64,000 nucleotides of DNA from the NCBI GenBank assembly GCA_965233705.1, contig CBDDTF010000003.1:1240001-1304000 (forward strand), read 5' to 3'. This stretch comes from Algihabitans sp965233705 (lineage in GTDB: Bacteria > Pseudomonadota > Alphaproteobacteria > Kiloniellales > DSM-21159). The notes under the pieces were generated by a model that had not been told where the DNA came from, did not search any database, and saw only the letters and a list, made by a program, of their open reading frames with translations. Below, one piece after another: positions 43,493 through 50,865 of this stretch (position 1 is its first letter; each line of letters begins with the position of its first letter). The position numbers and the translations under genes are program-made.

Positions 43493-44509
43493 ATGAGCGG
43501 GTTTCGCGTGATCGTGCTGGGCTCGGCGGCCGGCGGCGGCTACCCGCAGTGGAACTGTCGCGGACCGGTCAGCCGGCTGTTCTGGGACGGCGACCCGCGG
43601 GTCGAGGAACGCACCCAGTCGTCGCTCGCCGTCTCCGACGACGGCGGGCGCTGGGCGTTGCTCAACTGCTCGCCCGACATCCGCCAGCAGATCCTGCGCA
43701 CCCCGGCGCTGCAGCCCTGGCGCCGGCAAGACGCGGCCGGTGGCGGCCCAGAGACCGGAAGCCCAGAGACCGGAAGCCCAGAGACCGGCGGCGCAGAGGC
43801 CGGCCCGGACGGTGAGCCGGCCGCGGGGCCGCTGCGGCGGACGCCGATTGCCAGCATCCTGCTGACCAACGGCGACATCGACCATATCGCCGGCCTGCTG
43901 TCCCTGCGCGAGCGCCAGCCCTTCCGGCTGCTGGCCACTCCGGCGGTTCTGGAGGTGCTGCGCGGCAACCGCATCTTCGACGCCCTGGCCCACGACCTGG
44001 TGGAGCGCTGCCCCGTGAGCCTGAACGCAACCTTTCCCCTGGTCGGCGCGCTGACGGCGGAGATCTTCGCGGTGCCCGGCAAGGTGCCCCTCTATCTTGA
44101 GGAGGGCGAGCCGGAGATCGGCGGCGAGGGCGAGGCGACGGTCGGCGTGCGCATCGCCGCCCCCGACGGCCGCCAGCTCTTCTACATTCCCGGCTGCGCA
44201 CGGGTGACCCCGGCGCTGAAGGCCCGCGTGACCGGGGCCGATCTGCTGCTGTTCGACGGCACGCTCTGGGACGACGCGGAGATGATCGATGCCGGCCTGG
44301 GCCACAAGAGCGGCCGGCGCATGGGCCATGTCTCCATGTCCGGGCCGGACGGCAGCCTCGCCGCCTTCCGCGACCTGCCGCTGGGCCGGCGAGTCTTCGT
44401 GCACATCAACAACACCAACCCGGTGTTGGTGGCGGACACGCCCCAGCGCGCCGAGGTCGCGGCGGCCGGCTGGGAGATCGCCTACGACGGCCTGGAGATC
44501 GCCCTGTGA
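43493..44509 (+). CDS. pqqB: PQQ biosynthesis protein PqqB
   Basis: A 338-residue metallo-beta-lactamase-fold protein needed for PQQ formation, probably hydroxylating the cross-linked Glu-Tyr precursor. Family motifs: VLGSAAGGGYPQWNCRG at the start, RTQSSLAVS, LNCSPDIRQQI, and ILLTNGDIDHIAGLLSLRE, where the usual HxHxDH is reduced to NxDxDH as in all PqqB. GHVSMSGPDGSLAAF and VFVHINNTNPVL complete it. After SPDIRQQ there is an unusual insertion of about 25 residues built on a 15-bp triplication (PETGS repeats, 43749-43793). It overlaps pqqC by four bases. Confidence 0.97.
   Translation: MSGFRVIVLGSAAGGGYPQWNCRGPVSRLFWDGDPRVEERTQSSLAVSDDGGRWALLNCSPDIRQQILRTPALQPWRRQDAAGGGPETGSPETGSPETGGAEAGPDGEPAAGPLRRTPIASILLTNGDIDHIAGLLSLRERQPFRLLATPAVLEVLRGNRIFDALAHDLVERCPVSLNATFPLVGALTAEIFAVPGKVPLYLEEGEPEIGGEGEATVGVRIAAPDGRQLFYIPGCARVTPALKARVTGADLLLFDGTLWDDAEMIDAGLGHKSGRRMGHVSMSGPDGSLAAFRDLPLGRRVFVHINNTNPVLVADTPQRAEVAAAGWEIAYDGLEIAL
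43749..43793 (+). repeat. 15-bp triplication inside pqqB
   Basis: CAGAGACCGGAAGCC twice (43749-43763, 43764-43778) then CAGAGACCGGCGGCG (43779-43793), in frame and coding P-E-T-G-S. It enlarges a loop that is short in other PqqB proteins. Confidence 0.85.
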
Positions 44510-45345
44510 GCCAACCCGCCGCCGGCCCGCCGCCTTCGACGTCGACCCCCATGCCGACCGCCATGCCGACCCCCATGCCGACCGACGTGCCGACCGCCGC
44601 GCTGACCGCCGTCGAGACGCCTCTCGACCCGGCGCAGTTGGAGCGCGCCCTGCGCCGCATCGGGGAGACGCGCTACCACCACCTGCACCCCTTCCACCAA
44701 AGGCTCAACAGCGGCGCGCTCGACCGCGGCCAGGTGCAGGCCTGGGCGCTCAACCGTTACTACTACCAGAGCATGATCCCGGTGAAGGACGCCGCGATCC
44801 TCTCGCGCATGACGGAGGCCGCCCTGCGGCGGGACTGGCGGCAGCGGCTGATCGACCACGACGGCACCGCGCCGGAGACCGGCGGCCTGCGCCGCTGGCT
44901 GGCGCTGACCGACGGTCTGGGGCTGGAGCGGGCCTACGTGGTCTCCACCGCGGGCGTGCTGCCGGCGACGAAGTTCGCCGTCGAGGCCTACGTTCACTTC
45001 GTGCGCGAGCGGAGCCTGCTGGAGGCCATCGCCTCCTCTCTCACCGAGCTCTTCTCCCCCATGGCGATCGGCGCGCGGGTGCGCGGCATGCTGGAGAACT
45101 ACGACTACGTCACGCCGGAGATCCTGGCCTACTTCGACAAGCGCCCGGAGCAGGCGACCCGCGATTCCGACTTCGCCCTGGCCTATGTGCTGGAGCACGC
45201 GCGCCGGGCCGACCAGCAGGAGGCGGCCCTGCGCGCCCTGACCTTCAAGTGCGACGTGCTCTGGGCCCAGCTCGACGCGCTCGAGCATGCCTACGTGGCG
45301 CCCGGTCACATCCCGCCGGGCGCCTTCCGGCCGGCGGCACCGTGA
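44506..45345 (+). CDS. pqqC: Pyrroloquinoline-quinone synthase PqqC
   Basis: Cofactor-free oxidase for the last step, an eight-electron oxidation and ring closure giving PQQ. The 279-residue haem-oxygenase-like fold has RYHHLHPFHQRLNSGALDR, WALNRYYYQSMIPVKDAAIL and AIGARVRGMLENYDYV. The N-terminal 40 residues are an extra disordered leader containing a 12-bp repeat (PTAMPTPMPTDVPT), so the conserved part begins near residue 42. The GTG start overlaps the pqqB stop. An internal ATG within the repeat could be an alternative start. Confidence 0.96.
   Translation: MSQPAAGPPPSTSTPMPTAMPTPMPTDVPTAALTAVETPLDPAQLERALRRIGETRYHHLHPFHQRLNSGALDRGQVQAWALNRYYYQSMIPVKDAAILSRMTEAALRRDWRQRLIDHDGTAPETGGLRRWLALTDGLGLERAYVVSTAGVLPATKFAVEAYVHFVRERSLLEAIASSLTELFSPMAIGARVRGMLENYDYVTPEILAYFDKRPEQATRDSDFALAYVLEHARRADQQEAALRALTFKCDVLWAQLDALEHAYVAPGHIPPGAFRPAAP
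44551..44598 (+). repeat. 12-bp tandem array in the pqqC leader
   Basis: Four units: ATGCCGACCGCC, ATGCCGACCCCC, ATGCCGACCGAC and GTGCCGACCGCC. They code for M/V-P-T-x repeats in the disordered N-terminus and add several in-frame ATG codons. Confidence 0.85.
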
Positions 45346-45635
45346 GCGCGCCCGCCCCCCTCCTGACGCCGGAGAGCGTGCCGCGGCTGCCGCGCGGCGT
45401 GCGGCTGCGCCACGACCAGACGCGCGACGAGTGGCTGCTGATGGGCCCGGAACGCCTGCTCAAGCTCGACAGCATCGCGCGGGAGATTCTGCAGCGCTGC
45501 GACGGGGAGCGGAGCGTCGCCGCCATCGTCGCCGAGCTGGCGGCGCGCTTCGAGGCCGAGGCGGCGACGGTCGAGCGCGATGTGCGCGCCTTTCTGGAGG
45601 CGCTGCTGGCCCGCGGCCTGCTGAGCCTGGAATGA
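45342..45635 (+). CDS. pqqD: PqqA chaperone PqqD
   Basis: A 97-residue winged-helix RiPP recognition element that holds the PqqA peptide and delivers it to PqqE. Typical parts are LPRGVRLRHDQTRDEWLLMGPERLLKL with the beta-hairpin wing, and ILQRCDGERSVAAIVAELAARF. The GTG start overlaps the pqqC stop (GTGA), and its stop overlaps pqqE (ATGA). Confidence 0.95.
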   Translation: MSAPAPLLTPESVPRLPRGVRLRHDQTRDEWLLMGPERLLKLDSIAREILQRCDGERSVAAIVAELAARFEAEAATVERDVRAFLEALLARGLLSLE

Positions 45636-46756
45636 CCGGCGCCGAGGCCGAGACCCCGGCCCCCCTGGGCCTGCTGGCGGAGCTGACCCACCGCTGCCCG
45701 CTGCGCTGCCCCTACTGCTCCAACCCGCTGGAGCTGGAGCGCCGCTCGGACGAGCTGGACACCGCCACCTGGACCCGCGTGTTGAGCGAGGCGGCGGCCC
45801 TGGGCGTGCTGCAGGTCCACCTCTCCGGCGGCGAACCGACGGCGCGGCGCGACCTGGAGGCGCTCGTCGCCCACTGCGCCGACCTGGGGCTCTACAGCAA
45901 CCTCATCACCGCCGGGGTCAACCTGCCGCCGGCGCGCCTGGCGGCGCTGGCAGAGGCCGGGCTGGACCACGTACAGCTCTCGCTGCAGGGGCCCGAGGCC
46001 GCCGGCAACGACCGCATCGCCGGACTGCCCGGGGCCTTCCACCAGAAACTGGCCCTGGCCGGCGAGGTCCGCGCGCTCGGCCTGCCGCTGACCGTCAACT
46101 GCGTCGTCCACCGCCACAACATCGCGCGGCTGCAGGAGGTGATCGACCTGGCGCTGGCGCTGGGCGCCCATCGGCTGGAGATCGCCCACGCCCAGTATTA
46201 CGGCTGGGCCCTGCGCAACCGCGCCGCCCTGATGCCCCGGCGCGCCCAGGTCGAGGCGGCGATGGCGACGCTCGAGCGGGCCCGCACGGCCCAGGCCGGG
46301 CGGCTGGTGATCGACGCGGTGGTGCCGGACTACTACGCCCGCCTGCCCAAGCCCTGCATGGGCGGCTGGGGCCGGCGCTCGCTCAACGTCACCCCGAGCG
46401 GCCGCGTGCTGCCCTGCCATGCGGCCGAGACGATTCCCGGCCTGACCTTCGACAACGTGCGCAGCCGCCCGCTGGCCGAAATCTGGTACCAGGGCGCCGC
46501 CTTCGCCGCCTTCCGCGGCACCGACTGGATGGTCGAGCCCTGCCGCTCCTGCGAGCGGCGGGAGATCGACTGGGGCGGCTGCCGCTGCCAGGCGCTGGCG
46601 CTGACCGGCCGAGCGGAGAACGCCGACCCGGCCTGCCACAAGTCGCGCCACCACGCCGCGCTGCTGGAGCTGGCCGACGCGGAGTCCGAGGCCGAAGCGC
46701 AGGGCGAGACGGGCACCGCCTTCGTCTACCGGGGCTTCGCGACACCGCAGAAATGA
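45632..46756 (+). CDS. pqqE: Radical SAM enzyme PqqE
   Basis: Forms the carbon-carbon bond between Glu and Tyr of PqqA. The 374-residue protein has the SAM cluster motif CPLRCPYC (C22, C26, C29), VHLSGGEPTARRDLEAL, and a C-terminal SPASM region with CMGGWGRRSLNVTPSGRVLPC and CRSCERREIDWGGCRCQA, which holds the auxiliary clusters. The ATG at 45632 overlaps pqqD. It is the last gene of the cluster; convergent with the cytochrome gene. Confidence 0.97.
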   Translation: MTGAEAETPAPLGLLAELTHRCPLRCPYCSNPLELERRSDELDTATWTRVLSEAAALGVLQVHLSGGEPTARRDLEALVAHCADLGLYSNLITAGVNLPPARLAALAEAGLDHVQLSLQGPEAAGNDRIAGLPGAFHQKLALAGEVRALGLPLTVNCVVHRHNIARLQEVIDLALALGAHRLEIAHAQYYGWALRNRAALMPRRAQVEAAMATLERARTAQAGRLVIDAVVPDYYARLPKPCMGGWGRRSLNVTPSGRVLPCHAAETIPGLTFDNVRSRPLAEIWYQGAAFAAFRGTDWMVEPCRSCERREIDWGGCRCQALALTGRAENADPACHKSRHHAALLELADAESEAEAQGETGTAFVYRGFATPQK

Positions 46757-46799
46757 GACAGGGGCGCGGCGCACCCCCGCCCCTCTTCGCAGCATGCCG

Positions 46800-47150
46800 C
46801 TACTCCGGCATCTGCACCGTGAAGGCGATGCTGGCGTACCAGGCGGCCAGGTCGGAGATGTCCGCGTCAGACAGGTCCTTGGCGATCACCGACATGATCT
46901 CGTGGGTGCGCTTGCCAGAGCGGAAGGCCTTGAGCTGGGTTTCCAGGTAGACCTCGCTCTCGCCGGCGATGTGCGGCGCGATGGGAATGCGCGCCACGCC
47001 GTCGAGGCCGTGGCAGGTCTTGCAGGCCGCCGCCTTCGCGCGCCCGGCCGCCGGGTCACCGGCCAGTGCGGGCGACAGCGGGACCAGCGCCGCCGGCAAC
47101 AGCAGCAGCAGCAGCGCGGCGAGACGCGTGAGGGCGAGCGAGCGGATCAT
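46800..47150 (-). CDS. Periplasmic class I cytochrome c
   Basis: A 116-residue c-type cytochrome. The signal peptide (RLAALLLLLLPAALVPL, cleavage after ALA near residue 30) sends it to the periplasm. The single haem site is CKTCHG, and the distal Met is in HEIMSVIAKDLSD. The short form with IAPHIAGESEVYLETQLKAF resembles the c4/c5-like monohaem group. It follows the sorbosone-dehydrogenase-like gene on the same strand by 113 bases and may take electrons from it or from the alcohol dehydrogenase. Confidence 0.92.
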   Translation of the reverse strand: MIRSLALTRLAALLLLLLPAALVPLSPALAGDPAAGRAKAAACKTCHGLDGVARIPIAPHIAGESEVYLETQLKAFRSGKRTHEIMSVIAKDLSDADISDLAAWYASIAFTVQMPE

Positions 47151-47263
47151 GACGCTCCCGGGGGTCCGAAGGTGGGCGGACGGGGCCGGCCGGGCCGGTC
47201 TCGGCCAGGCCGGGCCGCGCCCCGTCCGCCGAGGCGCCCTCTACCACCGGCCGGCCGGGCGGC

Positions 47264-48520
47264 TCAGCGGGTGTAGGCGATGCGGTAGACGGCGCCGACC
47301 AGATCGTCGGAGACCAGCAGCGAGCCGTCCTGGAGCTGGGCCACGTCGACCGGCCGGCCGAGGTACTCGCCGGTCTCCTCGTCGAGCCAGCCGTCGGCGA
47401 AGACCATGGTCTCGCCCACCGTGCCGTCCTCGTTCACCGCGGTGAACATGACACGCGCGCCGATCGGTTCGGTGCGGTTCCAGGAGCCGTGCTGGGCGTT
47501 GAACACGCCGCCACGGTACTTCGCCGGGAACTGGCGGCCGGTGTAGAAGGTCATCCCCAGGTCGGCCGCGTGGGCGTCCATCTCGACCACCGGGAAGACC
47601 ACGTCGGCCGGCGGCTCCGAGCCCTTATACTCGTTGGTGCGCACCGCCCCGCCGCCGTACCAGGGCGAGCCGAAGTGCTGGCCCATCGCGGTCTGGCGGT
47701 TCAGCTCGCCGGGCGGGATGTCGTCGCCCATGCCGTCGACCTGGTTGTCGGTGAACCAGAGCTCGCCGTTGGCCGGGTTGAAGTCCATCCCCACGGAGTT
47801 GCGGATGCCGTAGGTGTAGACTTCGCGGTTGCTGCCGTCGCGGTCCATGCGGATGATGCCGCCGATGCCCTCGCGGTCGTAGAGCTCCAGCTTCTCGGCC
47901 GGCGGCACGTTGAAGGGCTGGCCGAGCGAGATGTAGAGCTTGTCGTCGGGCCCGACCCGGCAGACCCGGGCCGTGTGGTTGTAGCTCTCCTCCTCGACCG
48001 GGATCAGCTCGCCCTGCGGGACGATCGGCACCGCGACCACGTCGGGGCTCTCGTAGAAGAACTCGGCCGCCGGGTACATCAGCACGCGGTTCTGCTCGGC
48101 GATGAAGAGGAAGCCGTCCTTGGAAAAGCAGGGGCCGTTGGGGATGGTCAGGTCGAGCGAGGGCGCAAAGCGCTTCACCTCGTCGGCGACGCGGTCCTTG
48201 TTGCGGTCGGTCACCGCCCAGACGTCGGTCTTGCGGGTGCCGACGAAGGTGACGATGCCCTGGGGGCCCACCGCCATGTGGCGGGCGTCGGGCACGATGG
48301 CGTAGAGGTCGATGGCGAAGCCGGGCGGCAGCTCGATCCGCTCCAGGATCCGGCGGATCGCCGCGGCGTTCTCGCCGCCCTGCTCGACATAGGTGAAGTC
48401 CTTCACGCCGGTCGTCTTGAACTGGCCGAGCCGCTCCAGGTTCGACTGCGCCGCCGCCGGAGCCGCCGCTCCCGCCGCCAGTCCGACAGCTATTGCACTG
48501 CACAAGAGCCAAGTTCTCAT
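47264..48520 (-). CDS. Soluble PQQ sugar dehydrogenase-like protein (sorbosone dehydrogenase family)
   Basis: A 418-residue periplasmic six-bladed beta-propeller of the soluble glucose/L-sorbosone dehydrogenase family, which would use PQQ and calcium. The signal peptide ends at AAAQ near residue 25. Family features are LPPGFAIDLYAIVPDARHMAVG, YNHTARVCRVGPDDKLYISLGQP (with the catalytic His region), YGIRNSVGMDFNPANGELWFTDN and HFGSPWYGGG. The substrate is unknown. The start ATG at 48520 follows GGGAGGAAAG. Its position beside pqqABCDE and a cytochrome c supports a PQQ role. Confidence 0.88.
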   Translation of the reverse strand: MRTWLLCSAIAVGLAAGAAAPAAAQSNLERLGQFKTTGVKDFTYVEQGGENAAAIRRILERIELPPGFAIDLYAIVPDARHMAVGPQGIVTFVGTRKTDVWAVTDRNKDRVADEVKRFAPSLDLTIPNGPCFSKDGFLFIAEQNRVLMYPAAEFFYESPDVVAVPIVPQGELIPVEEESYNHTARVCRVGPDDKLYISLGQPFNVPPAEKLELYDREGIGGIIRMDRDGSNREVYTYGIRNSVGMDFNPANGELWFTDNQVDGMGDDIPPGELNRQTAMGQHFGSPWYGGGAVRTNEYKGSEPPADVVFPVVEMDAHAADLGMTFYTGRQFPAKYRGGVFNAQHGSWNRTEPIGARVMFTAVNEDGTVGETMVFADGWLDEETGEYLGRPVDVAQLQDGSLLVSDDLVGAVYRIAYTR

Positions 48521-49008
48521 CGCTTTCCTCCCTGGTGCCTCTGCGCCTCTTCTTCTGCGCTTCTTGCTTTGCTTACCCTGCGCTTCTTCTTGTGCCTCTC
48601 GCGGGCCTCGAAATGATATCCGAAGCGGGAGGACGCGCCAATTTGATTCTACCAGAACGAGTCCGCGCCCCCGCCGACGACCGCCGGCCGCCGGTTCGGC
48701 CCAAGGCGCGCCCGGAAAAGACGGCCGGGCGGCGCCAAGCCTCGCGCGACCGGCGCCGGGCTTCACCGTCGAGGCGCGGTGCCACGCACAGGCGAGGGAC
48801 TGCGGCGCCCTTCCACTTGCGGCCGACGCCCGCCTGGGCCAGGACAGGGAGCGTGCGCGGAGCGCGCGCGAAAAGGGGCGCCTTGCGCGTCCCCCGGAGC
48901 GGCCGACTTCGCCGGAACACATTGGAATCGGTGATTTTTCGCTGCCGGCGGACGCGCGAAGGCGGGTCCGCGCCGGGCGGCGCAACACCCAGGAGGGCCC
49001 AGCCAGTC
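48521..49008. other. 488-base divergent intergenic region with purine/pyrimidine repeats and hairpin copy
   Basis: Between the sorbosone-type gene and panB. The part 48535-48600 is pyrimidine-rich on the plus strand with TGCGCTTCTTCTT-type repeats (about 48542, 48556 and 48579), giving a purine-rich leader to the minus-strand gene. 48614-48660 is locally A+T-rich. The part 48660-48925 shows nothing I can support. A hairpin repeat follows at 48931. No gene is supported here. Confidence 0.5.
48931..48969 (+). repeat. Dispersed hairpin repeat, copy 4
   Basis: GTGATTTTTCGC, then TGCC, then GGCGGACGCGC-GAAG-GCGGGTCC: 33 of 39 identical to the copy at 10259-10297. It lies 40 bases before the panB start. 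Confidence 0.75.
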
Positions 49009-49773
49009 ATGTCCGAGACGTTCGTGGAAAAGCTCACCGCCGCCCAGCTCACCGCGCTGAAGGGGCGGCGTCCCATCGCCATGCTGACCGCCTACACCAC
49101 GCCGGTGGCGCGCAGCCTGGAGCGCGCCGGCGTGCCCCTGCTGCTGGTGGGCGACACGGTCGGGATGGTCGAGATGGGCTTCGCGAGCACCCGCGAGGTG
49201 ACGCTCGACCACATGGCCTATCACATCGGCGCGGTGCGCCGCGGCGCGCCGCACACCCACATCGTCGGCGATCTGCCCTACGATTGCGACCGCGACCCCG
49301 AGACGGCCGTGCGCAGCGCCCGCCACCTGCTCCAGGCCGGCGCCGACAGCGTCAAGCTGGAGGGGCCGAAGGCGGCGGTGATCGCGGCGCTGGTGGCCGA
49401 GGGCATCGACGTGGTCGGGCACACCGGCCTGACGCCGCAGACCGCGGCGACCTTCAAGCAGGTCGGCCGCGACGCCGACGACGCCCGCCGCATCGCCGAG
49501 GAGGCGCAGCGCATCGCCGGCGCCGGCGCCTTCCTGCTGGTGCTCGAGCACATCCCCGACGCGCTGGCGGCGGAGATCACCCGGGCGTTGGCGATCCCGA
49601 CGATCGGCATCGGCGCCGGCAAGGCCTGCGACGGCCAGGTGCTGGTGATCAACGACCTGCTCGGCCTGGGCGAGGCCTGGCCGCCCTTCTCCCGGCAGTA
49701 CGCCTACCTCGGCCGGCAGATCGTCGAGGCGGCCGAGAGCTTCCTGCACGATGTCGAGACGGGCCGTTTCTGA
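49009..49773 (+). CDS. panB: Ketopantoate hydroxymethyltransferase
   Basis: First committed step of pantothenate (and so coenzyme A) synthesis: methylene-THF plus alpha-ketoisovalerate gives ketopantoate. The 254-residue TIM barrel has PIAMLTAYTTPVARSLERAG, LLVGDTVGMVEMGF (metal Asp), DLPYDCDRDPETAV, VKLEGPKAAVIAALV and the catalytic Glu in LVLEHIPDALAAEIT. AGGAGGGCCC precedes the ATG. Neither panC nor panE is adjacent. Confidence 0.96.
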   Translation: MSETFVEKLTAAQLTALKGRRPIAMLTAYTTPVARSLERAGVPLLLVGDTVGMVEMGFASTREVTLDHMAYHIGAVRRGAPHTHIVGDLPYDCDRDPETAVRSARHLLQAGADSVKLEGPKAAVIAALVAEGIDVVGHTGLTPQTAATFKQVGRDADDARRIAEEAQRIAGAGAFLLVLEHIPDALAAEITRALAIPTIGIGAGKACDGQVLVINDLLGLGEAWPPFSRQYAYLGRQIVEAAESFLHDVETGRF

Positions 49774-49806
49774 CGCCGTCCAGGCGCTCGCGCGACAGGC
49801 GACGGC

Positions 49807-50787
49807 CTACTCGGCATCGCGGGCGGCGGCCGTGCCCACGGCCGGGGCGCGCGCCGCCGGCTTGCGCAGGCCGGCCAGCGTCAGCCCGTAGATGCAGGCG
49901 ACGACGACCGCCAGCGCGCCGACCTGATAGGGGGCGATCGCCTCGCCCAGGAAGACCGCCGCCAGCACCATGGTCAAGGCCGGCCAGGGCGTGGTGATCG
50001 AGCTCGCCAGCGAGACGTCGATGTGGCGCACGGCATGGAACCAGACGATCAGCTCCAGGAAGTAGACCAGCCCCATCACCGCCGATACCGGCTGGAGCAC
50101 CGCCGCAGCGACCCGCGGGCCCAGCCCGGCCGGCGCCACGACCGCCGAGACGGCCAGGAGGAACAGCGCCGAGAGGGCCACCCGGAAGAAGGTCACCTGG
50201 GCCGGCGTGACCGGTGTCTGGCTCAGCTCCTCCTTGATCAGGACGTGGGCGACGCTCCACAGCAACGGCACGCCGAGGCAGAGCAGGAACCAGGGCGACA
50301 GGCCGGACAGGCGCAGGGTCCCGCCGGTGCCGAGGTAATAGAGCGCCGCCAGCAGCAGCAGGGTCAGGACCAGTTCGACGACCGTCTTGCGGCGCTTGAG
50401 GAACAGGCTCTCCCACAGGATCGCGAACAGCGGATAGGCCTGGATCGCGATGGCGGCGTTCGCCGCCCCGGCCTTCTCGACGCCCAGGACGTAGAGATAG
50501 GTCGAAAGGCCGAACATCGCGCCGGTGGCGAGGGCGACCGCAATCACCCGCCGCCGGACCCGCGCCGACAGGCTGGCGCCGAACAGCCCCTTGTCGGCGC
50601 CGCGCAGCTCCAGGGCGAAGACCGGCAAGGCGAAGACGATCTGCCAGAGGGAGAGCGCGAGGGCGAAGGGCAGCGCCGCGACCTGGCCGAGGCGCAGGTT
50701 GGCGATGATCGGCATGACCCCCAGCAGGACCAGACAGACCAGGGCCAGGAGACTGCCTTTTGCGACGGGGTTTCGACTGATTGCCAT
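49807..50787 (-). CDS. EamA/DMT family transporter, divergent from a MocR regulator
   Basis: A 326-residue inner-membrane protein with ten hydrophobic segments in two repeats: GSLLALVCLVLLGVMPIIANL first, LCLGVPLLWSVAHVLIKEEL in the second, and SSITTPWPALTMVLAAVFLGE as the terminal family motif. Several EamA proteins export amino acids. The ATG at 50787 is chosen because it begins the first membrane segment. The shared 78-base region with the MocR regulator suggests control by it and an amino-acid-like cargo. Confidence 0.88.
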   Translation of the reverse strand: MAISRNPVAKGSLLALVCLVLLGVMPIIANLRLGQVAALPFALALSLWQIVFALPVFALELRGADKGLFGASLSARVRRRVIAVALATGAMFGLSTYLYVLGVEKAGAANAAIAIQAYPLFAILWESLFLKRRKTVVELVLTLLLLAALYYLGTGGTLRLSGLSPWFLLCLGVPLLWSVAHVLIKEELSQTPVTPAQVTFFRVALSALFLLAVSAVVAPAGLGPRVAAAVLQPVSAVMGLVYFLELIVWFHAVRHIDVSLASSITTPWPALTMVLAAVFLGEAIAPYQVGALAVVVACIYGLTLAGLRKPAARAPAVGTAAARDAE

Positions 50788-50846
50788 CACTACGATCCAA
50801 ATTGCATTGATTGCTCTCTTTGCTGCCTGCAGACTGGGGGATAACG

Positions 50847-50860
50847 CAATGGAAACATTG
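50847..50860. promoter_or_regulatory. Possible regulator operator in the EamA-MocR gap
   Basis: CAATG-GAAA-CATTG is a 5-4-5 palindrome, six bases before the regulator's ATG. The gap also carries the related ATTGCATTGATTGC (around 50803-50816). The region is markedly A+T-richer than its surroundings. MocR regulators bind such paired elements, so this is a candidate autoregulatory site. Confidence 0.4.
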
Positions 50861-50865
50861 ACCTG

